A stretch of 10,849 nucleotides of DNA. Origin: Oscillospiraceae bacterium (GTDB taxonomy: Bacteria > Bacillota_A > Clostridia > Oscillospirales > WRJC01). The stretch's first letter is position 1. Every line of letters begins with the position of its first letter. The notes under the pieces are model-generated. The model did not search any database, was not told the DNA's origin, and saw only the letters and a program-made list of their open reading frames with translations. Of this stretch, positions 1-6,700 are shown in pieces. Both the position numbers and the translations under genes were made by a program. The stretch lies in assembly GCA_009785015.1 (NCBI GenBank), contig WQXD01000099.1, forward strand, positions 1 through 10,849, in the 5' to 3' direction.

Positions 1-1181
1 CCGTTTAAAAAATTGACCGCGAAAGCGGCGTAAAACTTGGCGCAGAGGGGCATGCAGTCCTCATTGAACGCGAATTTCGGGTGATGGTGAGGGAAGCATT
101 CCCCTTCCGGCTTGGCGCCGAAAAACACATACAGTCCGGGGATTTTTTTCTGATAGTACGAAAAATCCTCGGAGCCGGTCGTCATAGCGCCGGCTTTTGG
201 GGATAAGCCCTTTATCGGATATTTTTCCATCGTCTCCTTCGCCAAACCGGCGAGCGTTTCGTCGTTTACGACGGGCGGGTAATCGTTTTCATATACAAGC
301 TCGTATCCGCATCCGAAAGCGGCGCGGCAACCCTCCAGAATATCGGTCATGCGCCTCTTTATAATCCCGGATATATCCTCCGAAAAATACCGCGCGTCCC
401 CCTCCAGGACAACTCTTTCGGGTATGACGTTGAATTTCCCGAGCCCTTCAAAGCGCCCGACGGTGACAACCGCCGAATCCAAGGGGTTTATATTCCTGCT
501 CACTATGCTCTGGAGCGCAGTCACGAAATGGCTCCCCGCCAAAATCGGGTCGGCGCATAAATGCGGCTGGGAACCGTGGCCTCCGCGCCCGGTGATTTCA
601 ACTTTGAAATAGGCGCGCCCCGCCATGGTCATCCCGCTTCTCAGATATACGCCGCCCATATCGTAGAGCGACCAGATATGCCCGCCGAGCACCGCGTCGA
701 CTCCCTCGAGCGCCCCGTCTTTTATCATGCTCGCCGCTCCGCCCGGCGGGACCTCTTCGGCGTGCTGGTGTATTATCACGACATCGCCGCCAAGTTCGTC
801 CCTTACGCCGAGCAAAGCGTCGGCAGCCGCGAGCAAGATAGCCGTATGCGCGTCATGGCCGCACGCGTGGGCGGCGCCGGGGTGAGCGGAACTGTACGGC
901 AAATTTGTCTGCTCTGTCAGCTCCACAGCGTCAAAATCGCCCCTGAGCGCGATCGTCTTTCCGGGCCTTTTGCCCTTTATCTTCACCACGACGCCGTTTT
1001 CCCCGACGGGGTGGCGTATCCATTCCACCGGCTTGCCGGCGTAAAAATTTTTGATATATTCCGCCGTTTCATATTCCCGGAAAGAAATCTCGGCGCACTC
1101 ATGGAGCCGGCGCCGCACGGCGGTCAGCTCTCCGGCTTTTTTGTCGATATAGTTATATATTTTTTCGATGACCATGTCCAT
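1..1181 (-). CDS. M20 family (M20D-type) metal-dependent amidohydrolase, 3' end cut by window edge
   Basis: This is a cytoplasmic metallo-amidohydrolase of the aminoacylase/IAA-amino-acid hydrolase group, which removes acyl groups from N-acyl amino acids or related amides. The exact substrate cannot be read from sequence. 393 complete codons are visible, close to the usual family length of 380-400, so only a short tail is missing. The two-metal site is intact: HACGHDAH at residues 105-112 (Cys107, His109), the catalytic Glu pair in HAEEVPPGG (about 142-143), His168 in GGHIW, and the C-terminal His in HHHPKF (365-367). The dimerisation-domain motif GRGGHGSQPH begins at 198. ATG at 1181 is chosen because an in-frame TAA lies two codons upstream; a second ATG at 1175 is possible. 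It starts 6 bases after the tsaE stop and is probably co-transcribed with it. No signal peptide is seen. Confidence 0.9.
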   Translation of the reverse strand, partial: MDMVIEKIYNYIDKKAGELTAVRRRLHECAEISFREYETAEYIKNFYAGKPVEWIRHPVGENGVVVKIKGKRPGKTIALRGDFDAVELTEQTNLPYSSAHPGAAHACGHDAHTAILLAAADALLGVRDELGGDVVIIHQHAEEVPPGGAASMIKDGALEGVDAVLGGHIWSLYDMGGVYLRSGMTMAGRAYFKVEITGRGGHGSQPHLCADPILAGSHFVTALQSIVSRNINPLDSAVVTVGRFEGLGKFNVIPERVVLEGDARYFSEDISGIIKRRMTDILEGCRAAFGCGYELVYENDYPPVVNDETLAGLAKETMEKYPIKGLSPKAGAMTTGSEDFSYYQKKIPGLYVFFGAKPEGECFPHHHPKFAFNEDCMPLCAKFYAAFAVNFLN

Positions 1182-1187
1182 TATTTA

Positions 1188-1619
1188 TCAATCCGATCTG
1201 TCAAAAACAATTTTCCGGCTGCCCCTTTCCGATTTCACGATTTCTATATTCACCGTGTTTTCGTCAAAAAAATCGGCGATTTTGTCAAACCACTCTATAA
1301 TGACAAGGGCTCCGGTTTCCAAATAATCGTAAAAACCCACCGAAAGCAGGTCCTGCTCTGAATCTATGCGGTACATATCGAAATGAAAAATCCGCCCGCC
1401 GTTTGTTTTGTACTCGTTCACAACGGAAAACGTGGGGCTGACCACCCGCGGGCCCGGTGAAAAAAATCTCACAAGCCCGCGGGTGAAAGCGGTTTTGCCC
1501 GCGCCGAGACCGCCGTTGAGCGCCACTATATCCCCGAATTTTATTTTGCCCCGCCCGGCAAGCGAAAAACCGATCTCCTCGGTATTTTCCTCGCTTTCCG
1601 AAAAAAATATCTCAGGCAT
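1188..1619 (-). CDS. tsaE: tRNA threonylcarbamoyladenosine biosynthesis ATPase TsaE
   Basis: TsaE (formerly YjeE) is the small P-loop ATPase that works with the TsaB-TsaD complex to make N6-threonylcarbamoyladenosine (t6A) at position 37 of ANN-decoding tRNAs. The 143-residue length is normal. Visible motifs are the Walker A GGLGAGKT at 36-43, SPTFSVVNEY at 61-70 (the conserved switch-like segment), HFDMYRI at 79-85, and IEW at 108-110 with the conserved acidic residue. The ATG at 1619 lies 11 bases after the glycosidase stop. An AGGGCAG stretch overlapping that stop is the likely ribosome binding site. In many Firmicutes tsaE sits with tsaB, rimI and tsaD. Here it is between a glycosidase and an amidohydrolase, so its partners must be elsewhere, and it is probably carried as a passenger of this transcription unit. 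Confidence 0.95.
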   Translation of the reverse strand: MPEIFFSESEENTEEIGFSLAGRGKIKFGDIVALNGGLGAGKTAFTRGLVRFFSPGPRVVSPTFSVVNEYKTNGGRIFHFDMYRIDSEQDLLSVGFYDYLETGALVIIEWFDKIADFFDENTVNIEIVKSERGSRKIVFDRSD

Positions 1620-1630
1620 CGCGATCTGCC

Positions 1631-2950
1631 CTATATCTCAAACTGCGGCAGATAATCTTTGTTCTTTTCGAACATTTCGTTTGCCATGTCGCGTATTTCC
1701 TGCATTGAGCACACGGCGGCCGAAAGCGGGTCGTACAGAAGCCCCTGTATCACTTTTTCCCTGTCGCCTTCCAGAGAGCCCCTGACCACGAGCGTTTCGA
1801 TTTGGGCGGAGGTGCCCACCAAAATCGCGCACTGCGGAGGCAGGGCCCCGGCGCGCATGGGGCGCAGCCCCGCTTTGGAGGCGATCACCGGCACTTCCAC
1901 GCAGCAGCCCTCGGGCAGATTGTCGATGAACTTGTCGTTGAGCACGTTTCCGTTGAATTCAAACACCGCGTTGTCGCCGAATGTGGCGTTGAAAATATAT
2001 GCGGCGTATTCGTGGCCGCGGGTTATGTCCGTATTCGGGTCGGCGAGCCAGTTTTCGATGTCGGCCCTCCAATGGTCCTCGCGGTGCAGATACGCGTCCA
2101 AGATATATGCGTAAACGCCCGGGTTCCAGCCCGTGCCGTGGGTGCAGTACTTTTCTATAAGATCCGGGCGTTTCCGAAACCAGGCGTTGTACTCGGAGTT
2201 GTGGCCGGAGGATTCGGTCACATAATAGCCCAAGTGCCGGAACATCTCGTTTCGCACGATTTCCTCATTGTAGATTTCGGGTTTTTCGATCGCTTTTTTG
2301 AGCGCCGGGTAGGCGTCCTCGCCCTTGACCAAAAAGTCCAGATAGAACGCCTGGTGGTTTATGCCCGCGCAGGTGTATGTTACATCCGCCATGTCCGCGC
2401 CTATCCAGTGGGCGAGCATGTGCGCGGTTCCCTGCACCGAATGGCACAGGCCCGTAATGGTCAGATCCGGTATTTCGCTCTGTATCGTCTGGCAGAGCAT
2501 GGCCATGGGGTTGGTGTAGTTGAGCACCACCGCGCGCGGGGCGTATTTGTATATGTCGCGGCATATGTCCAGCATGACCGGCGCGGTGCGCAGGTACCTG
2601 AATATGCCGGAGGGGCCGCGCGTGTCGCCGATATTCGTGTCTATGCCGTATTTTTTCGGTATCTCGATGTCGTGGCGCCATATGGAAACTTCTCCGGACA
2701 GAATCGTGATCAGAACGCCGTCCGCGCCCTCCAGCGCTTCGGCCCGGTTTGTGGTGGCGGTGACTTTCGCCGGGTAATTTCCCGCTTTTACGATTTTATT
2801 CACCGCTTTTTCGATATAGTCCAATTTTTCCCGGTTGATGTCCATGAGCGCGATTTGGGCGTCCGCGAAAGCGGGGAAAGACAGGATGTCCTTCACCAGG
2901 GTGCGCGTGAATCCGAATGAGCCCGCGCCGATAAATGCGATTTTTTTCAT
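1631..2950 (-). CDS. Glycoside hydrolase family 4, MelA-like (alpha-galactosidase or alpha-galacturonidase)
   Basis: This is a family 4 glycosidase. These cytoplasmic enzymes use NAD+ and a divalent metal (usually Mn2+) to cleave glycosides by oxidation-elimination rather than classical hydrolysis. The 439 residues match the family. The Rossmann NAD site GAGSFGF is at 8-14, with an acidic residue after strand 2 (MDI, 36-38). NYTNPMA is at 144-150. The metal ligands are Cys169 in CHSV (169-172) and His199 in GINH (196-199). CHSV is the signature linked to alpha-galactosidases, whereas the CHEV and CHG variants mark phospho-alpha-glucosidases and alpha-glucuronidases. Overall it resembles E. 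coli MelA closely, including the TESSxH region near 246 and [11 protein letters not shown] at 344-354. An alpha-galacturonidase (LplD-like) remains possible. AAGGAG upstream supports the ATG. The gene follows the thioredoxin reductase by 30 bases. No sugar permease is adjacent. Confidence 0.92.
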   Translation of the reverse strand: MKKIAFIGAGSFGFTRTLVKDILSFPAFADAQIALMDINREKLDYIEKAVNKIVKAGNYPAKVTATTNRAEALEGADGVLITILSGEVSIWRHDIEIPKKYGIDTNIGDTRGPSGIFRYLRTAPVMLDICRDIYKYAPRAVVLNYTNPMAMLCQTIQSEIPDLTITGLCHSVQGTAHMLAHWIGADMADVTYTCAGINHQAFYLDFLVKGEDAYPALKKAIEKPEIYNEEIVRNEMFRHLGYYVTESSGHNSEYNAWFRKRPDLIEKYCTHGTGWNPGVYAYILDAYLHREDHWRADIENWLADPNTDITRGHEYAAYIFNATFGDNAVFEFNGNVLNDKFIDNLPEGCCVEVPVIASKAGLRPMRAGALPPQCAILVGTSAQIETLVVRGSLEGDREKVIQGLLYDPLSAAVCSMQEIRDMANEMFEKNKDYLPQFEI

Positions 2951-2980
2951 GCTTTTTTCTCCTTAACCTAAATTTATTTA

Positions 2981-3847
2981 TTATTTTTTCTTTTCTTCCC
3001 TTATGTATTTCACCGCTTCCGTACCCGCGACGGCCCCCTGATAAACCGCTTTCGCAATTTGGAACATACCCCCAGTACAGTCCCCGGCGGCGTAAAGCCC
3101 GGGTATTCCGGTTGCCATGCGGCTGTCTACCACAATCGTATTGCCCCTTATTTCCGCCCCCATATTCCTTGCCAGCTCGGTGCTGCCCGCGACGCCGACC
3201 GCGACAAAGACCCCCGACACCGAAATTTTTTCGCCGTTTTTGAAAACGACCTCTTCCAAAACCCGGCCGCCCGCGAATTCTTCGATACCCGCCGTGATTA
3301 TTTTTATCTTTGGAGGGATGTTGGAAATGGGAGTTTCTCCGTTTGTCAAAAGGGTCACGGAATTCACCACGGGCAAAAGCTCCGCCGCCTCCGACAGGGC
3401 ATACTCGCAGCACCCCAGCACCGCGACGTCTTTTCCTTTGTGGAAGAAAGCGTCGCAAACCGCACAATAGCCAACGCCTCTGCCTTCATATTCGGCAAGC
3501 CCCTTTATACCCGGCGCCCGCCTCGATGCGCCCGTCGCCAAAATCACGCAATCCGCGGCATATTCGCTCTCTACGGTCTTCACCGTCAGCTTATCGGCAT
3601 ATCCCAAGCTCACAACTTCGCCCCTGACGATTTCCGCGCCGGCGCGAAGGGCCTGCTCCATTCCGTCGGCGAGCAGTGTTTTCCCCGCCACCGGCCGGGC
3701 AAATCCGTAATAATTTTCGATTTGTTCCGCTTTTTCCAGAGCGCCGGGCCCTTTGCCGATGAGCGTCGTGGCAACTTTTGCGCGGGCGGTGTAAAGCGCC
3801 GCCGAAATACCCGCCGGACCCGTTCCGATTATGATCACATTTCCCAT
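2981..3847 (-). CDS. Thioredoxin-reductase-like FAD flavoprotein with degenerate NADPH-binding motifs
   Basis: This is a low-molecular-weight thioredoxin reductase-type flavoprotein of 288 residues, a little shorter than typical TrxB (about 310-320). FAD binding is shown by GTGPAG at 8-13 and by the C-terminal AAGDCTGG (about 253-260) followed by QIAKAVYQG. The redox disulfide is CAVC (Cys128, Cys131). The pyridine-nucleotide domain is unusual. The expected GxGxxA reads GCCEYA (145-150), with the second glycine replaced by cysteine, and the HRRxxxR NADPH-phosphate motif is absent, being replaced by a LLTNGETP stretch. The reductant may therefore not be NADPH. Start choice: ATG at 3847, 2 bases after the trxA stop, with GGGA about 8 bases upstream. 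A TTG at 3853 overlapping the trxA stop would add two residues. Tight linkage to trxA strongly suggests thioredoxin is its electron acceptor. Tandem stop codons follow. Confidence 0.9.
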   Translation of the reverse strand: MGNVIIIGTGPAGISAALYTARAKVATTLIGKGPGALEKAEQIENYYGFARPVAGKTLLADGMEQALRAGAEIVRGEVVSLGYADKLTVKTVESEYAADCVILATGASRRAPGIKGLAEYEGRGVGYCAVCDAFFHKGKDVAVLGCCEYALSEAAELLPVVNSVTLLTNGETPISNIPPKIKIITAGIEEFAGGRVLEEVVFKNGEKISVSGVFVAVGVAGSTELARNMGAEIRGNTIVVDSRMATGIPGLYAAGDCTGGMFQIAKAVYQGAVAGTEAVKYIREEKKK

Positions 3848-3849
3848 GG

Positions 3850-4176
3850 TCAAAATCCCGCGCCTTCTTTTCGGAGCATTTCAAGTATGGCGGGTTTTGG
3901 TTTCACGCCGGCTGACTTTTGGACGACTTTGCCCCCTTTTACGACTGCAATCGTCGGGATGCTCATCACGCCGAACTTCTCCGCGAGTTCCGGCTCTTCG
4001 TCCACGTTGATTTTTCCCACTTTCAAATCCGGGTTTTCAGCCGCGATCTCCTCGATGACGGGCGCGATCATGCGGCATGGGCCGCACCACGCAGCCCAGA
4101 AATCGAGCAGAACCGCCTGATTGGAGTCCAAAACCTCCTTTTTGATATTTTCCTTTGTGATTTTAAACACAGACAT
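3850..4176 (-). CDS. trxA: Thioredoxin
   Basis: This is a cytoplasmic thioredoxin, a general dithiol-disulfide reductant. It has 108 residues, the standard length. The active site WCGPC lies at 30-34 (Cys31, Cys34), and the cis-proline loop SIPT at 72-75 (Pro74) is present. The buried Asp (LLDFWAAWC region) and the C-terminal GxKPK-like loop fit family expectations. AAGGGG precedes the ATG. The gene is 30 bases downstream of the hybrid kinase and 2 bases upstream of the reductase ATG, so trxA and the reductase are surely one translationally close pair. No separate promoter was found in the 30-base gap, so read-through from the kinase gene is the simplest view. Confidence 0.96.
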   Translation of the reverse strand: MSVFKITKENIKKEVLDSNQAVLLDFWAAWCGPCRMIAPVIEEIAAENPDLKVGKINVDEEPELAEKFGVMSIPTIAVVKGGKVVQKSAGVKPKPAILEMLRKEGAGF

Positions 4177-4192
4177 TTTTTACCCCTTCCTT

Positions 4193-4214
4193 TTTTCACT
4201 GTATTTTCACTGTA
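4193..4214. repeat. Perfect tandem duplication of an 11-base unit at the kinase-trxA junction
   Basis: On the minus strand the unit TACAGTGAAAA occurs twice with no gap. The upstream copy contains the last codon and TGA stop of the sensor kinase. The downstream copy repeats the same bases just before the trxA ribosome binding site. This looks like a simple slippage duplication. It may also set the spacing between the kinase stop and trxA. Confidence 0.85.
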
Positions 4215-6555
4215 AATATTGTTTTAGAGTTTCGATCAGCAATTCGAAATTTATGGGTTTTCCGATATGCCCGTCAAACCCCTCTCTCAGGCATCTTTCG
4301 ATATCCTCGCGGAAGACGTTGGCCGTCATGGCGACGATGGGGATATTTTTCGCTTTGGGCAAATCCAGATTGCGGATCGTTTTGGTCGCTTCATATCCGT
4401 CCATTTCGGGCATTTGCAAATCCATGAAAATCATGTCGTATCTGTCCGGGGCCTCCAAAAACATTTTGACCGCCTGCGCGCCGTTTTCGGCGCTGTCCAC
4501 CTCCAAAAGCGTCGGCGCGAGCAGTTCCGTCACGATTTCGCGGTTGATTTCGATGTCTTCTGCAAGCAGGACCCTTTTGCCCGAAAATTGCGCGCGGGGG
4601 CCTTTTTCGGGTTCAGAGGTTTTTTTCGCCCTTGTCTGCCCGACTTTTTTTACCCGGATTGTAAAGCTGAAAGTCGCCCCTTTTCCGAGCTCCGAGGTTA
4701 TCCATATCGTTCCGCCCATCATCTCCACAATGCTTTTTGAAATCGCGAGCCCAAGCCCGGTGCCGCCGAATTTGCGCGCCGTATCGTTTTCGGCCTGCTG
4801 GAACGACTGGAACAGTTTCGCCTGTTGGGAAGGGCTTATGCCGATTCCCGTGTCCGTTATTGAAATCTGTATCGTGCAGACGCCGTCTTCTTGCTTCACC
4901 AATTTGGCGTCTATGTCGATGGACCCGTTTTCCGGCGTGAATTTTACCGCGTTGCCGAGCAGGTTCGTGAGCACCTGGCCCAGCCGCTGTTCGTCGCCGA
5001 ACAGGGTTTTCGGTATGGCTTCGTCGATATGCACAAAGAGCCGCTGCCTGTTTTGCTCTATGCGGTAATTGTTGACAGTCAGCACCCGCTGGACCATGTC
5101 CTCAAAGCCGAATTCGACCGGCGAGAGCTCGAATTTGCCCGATTCGATCTTTGAAACGTCCAGAATGTCGTTGATTATGCCCAGCAGATGTTTTGACGCT
5201 TCGTCGATTTTGGAAAAATAATAGGCGGAGCGTTCCATGTCGGCGGCGTCCTTTCCTATCAGAGCCATTCCGATTATGGCGTTCATGGGCGTGCGTATCT
5301 CATGGCTCATATTCGCCAAAAAATTGCTTTTGGCAAGACTCGCTTCTTTGGTTTCCCGCAAAGCCGATTCGAGCTTGAGCGCCATGTTTTTGGTCTCCAG
5401 GTTGCCCGCGTACAGCCGGTCCCACATATCTTTGACCGTCTGCGCCAGCTCTCCGATCTCGTCGTCGCGCTCCTTGCCGTAAATTTCGGCGTTTTTGCCG
5501 CTCGCCTCGGAAACGCTGTCCCTCAGCTTTTTAAGCGGTGTAGTCACAAAGCGGCGCGTTATCAGGGTGTTGGCGGCGGTGTATATGATAAATGCGGAGA
5601 ACAATGTCAAAACAAGCGGCAGAAGATCCGAAACATTGAACAGGGAGTCATTGCTGAAAAATGTCACGACGGACCAGTCCGAATTTTCAATGGGCGCGAT
5701 GGTGACGTAGTCGAACGAACCGTTTGAGAGCGGCGTTATGACCGGCCGGGCCCCCTTGCCGAAATGGCCGTCAATGGCCTTTAAGTACCCTTCGATCGCG
5801 CCGGTAAACGCGGGATCGCCGTTTATCTCTTTTATTGATTTGTTTATTCCCAGTTTGTAGTCTTCATTGAACAGATTGTCGAGCAGAATCAGGCCGTTTT
5901 TATCTATTACATAACCTTTGACATTCACCCGGTCGTACTGCGAAAAAATATCATGGAGCAGCTCTTCGATTGAAAGCCCGGAACAAAACACACCCACGGT
6001 TTTATCGTCGTATATGACTTTATGGTTTATCCATATGCGCCATCTGAAAGCGTATTTATCCACGTCGATATTGAACACATATTCATTTTCGGAATCGAGC
6101 AGCTCATAATACCACAAATTGTCGTAATCATATCTGTCCAAGCTGGACCACGGTTTAAAATCCTCAAAAGCCGTGCCTTGCACAATCGAAAATTCGTTCA
6201 GGGAAGCGTCGATCCCGAAATACAATTCGGTAAGCGCCAGCAAATCTATGTAATCCATCATCTCGTTATATGCCGCCAGCTTCTTGGTTTCGTCGGATTC
6301 ATCTGCGAACCATTCCCGGACCGCTTTGGAATTGGCCGCTTTTTGAACGAGCGCGAGGTCGCGGATCATATATGAGTCGAATTTCGAGGCGGATTCGAAA
6401 GAATAAAAGTAGGCGAGCTTTTTGGACGCCTTATCGGCCAAGCCGACACTCATGACCGCCGCCACCGCCACGGTGACCACGAGAATGGATATCAGTATGG
6501 ATATGCTTATATACTGAACCCGCGCCGATATTTTGCTTCTGCCTTTGTTATTCAT
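4207..6555 (-). CDS. Membrane-bound hybrid sensor histidine kinase with C-terminal receiver domain
   Basis: This is a 782-residue hybrid two-component kinase. Order of parts: cytoplasmic N-tail; TM1 at about 15-38; a large extracytoplasmic sensor region at about 40-308 that looks like a Cache-type ligand domain (fold not provable by eye); TM2 at about 310-332; HAMP linker at about 333-385; a coiled segment; HisKA with the phospho-acceptor His418 in SHEIRTP; HATPase_c with N-box NLLGNAVKF (531-539), G1 DTGIGIS (568-574) and G2 GGTGLGLAI (597-605); receiver domain at about 660-782. The receiver has the acidic pair Glu666/Asp667, phospho-acceptor Asp712 in MDLQMP, Thr744 and Lys766. Every catalytic box appears intact. 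There is no HPt or DNA-binding output domain, so a separate phosphotransfer partner and response regulator are expected elsewhere. An AAGGGAAG site precedes the ATG. It is divergent from the binding-protein gene, which suggests joint sensing of a solute. Confidence 0.96.
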   Translation of the reverse strand: MNNKGRSKISARVQYISISILISILVVTVAVAAVMSVGLADKASKKLAYFYSFESASKFDSYMIRDLALVQKAANSKAVREWFADESDETKKLAAYNEMMDYIDLLALTELYFGIDASLNEFSIVQGTAFEDFKPWSSLDRYDYDNLWYYELLDSENEYVFNIDVDKYAFRWRIWINHKVIYDDKTVGVFCSGLSIEELLHDIFSQYDRVNVKGYVIDKNGLILLDNLFNEDYKLGINKSIKEINGDPAFTGAIEGYLKAIDGHFGKGARPVITPLSNGSFDYVTIAPIENSDWSVVTFFSNDSLFNVSDLLPLVLTLFSAFIIYTAANTLITRRFVTTPLKKLRDSVSEASGKNAEIYGKERDDEIGELAQTVKDMWDRLYAGNLETKNMALKLESALRETKEASLAKSNFLANMSHEIRTPMNAIIGMALIGKDAADMERSAYYFSKIDEASKHLLGIINDILDVSKIESGKFELSPVEFGFEDMVQRVLTVNNYRIEQNRQRLFVHIDEAIPKTLFGDEQRLGQVLTNLLGNAVKFTPENGSIDIDAKLVKQEDGVCTIQISITDTGIGISPSQQAKLFQSFQQAENDTARKFGGTGLGLAISKSIVEMMGGTIWITSELGKGATFSFTIRVKKVGQTRAKKTSEPEKGPRAQFSGKRVLLAEDIEINREIVTELLAPTLLEVDSAENGAQAVKMFLEAPDRYDMIFMDLQMPEMDGYEATKTIRNLDLPKAKNIPIVAMTANVFREDIERCLREGFDGHIGKPINFELLIETLKQYLQ

Positions 6556-6580
6556 TCAAAAGAACTTCCCTTCAATCGTT

Positions 6581-6609
6581 ATTATACTATCTTTGTTTAT
6601 TTTTTGCAA
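6581..6609 (-). promoter_or_regulatory. Sigma-A-type promoter for the sensor kinase transcription unit
   Basis: Read on the minus strand, the -35 is TTGCAA (6609-6604), followed by a 17-base spacer and a perfect -10 TATAAT (6586-6581). The transcript should start near 6574, giving a leader of roughly 20 bases before the ATG at 6555. This is the only convincing promoter found for the leftward block. Confidence 0.75.
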
Positions 6610-6659
6610 GTATTTTTTATATTTATTCACTTTTAATACTCAAAAAAAACATTTGTATA

Positions 6660-6668
6660 TGGTATAAT
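6660..6668 (+). promoter_or_regulatory. Extended -10 promoter for the binding-protein gene
   Basis: TGGTATAAT combines a TGn extension with a perfect TATAAT -10 box. The -35 position 17 bases upstream (6640-6645, TCAAAA) is poor, which is typical of extended -10 promoters or promoters needing an activator. A start near 6675 would leave a leader of about 26 bases containing the GGAGGTG ribosome binding site at 6689-6695. Confidence 0.7.
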
Positions 6669-6700
6669 AACCGCAAAGTAAAATTTTCGGAGGTGCGCGC

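Larger units (their letters stand above)
6578..6671. promoter_or_regulatory. Mirror-symmetric control region between kinase and binding-protein genes
   Basis: GTTATTATAC at 6578-6587 is the exact reverse complement of GTATAATAAC at 6662-6671, so the two divergent promoters carry the same 10-base -10 region. An inner dyad, AGTATT at 6609-6614 and AATACT at 6635-6640, has precisely the same axis (between 6624 and 6625). A six-base T run (6600-6605) also pairs with A bases at 6644-6649. The inner half-sites lie next to the two -35 positions, where a shared regulator could act. The A+T-rich context makes some symmetry likely by chance. The shared axis is the stronger point. Confidence 0.55.

Noticed and set aside
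561..1361. Long plus-strand open frame of 266 codons opposite the amidohydrolase and tsaE
   Set aside because: It is antisense to genes with full catalytic motifs, has no recognisable domain, and is the kind of shadow frame expected opposite G+C-biased codons.
1802..2920. Plus-strand open frame of 372 codons opposite the glycosidase
   Set aside because: The minus-strand frame carries all family 4 motifs. The plus frame is rich in Val/Arg/His repeats typical of antisense translation and has no ribosome binding site.
3059..4120. Plus-strand open frame of 353 codons opposite trxA and the reductase
   Set aside because: It spans two well-supported minus-strand genes and shows no domain signature. 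It is a shadow frame.
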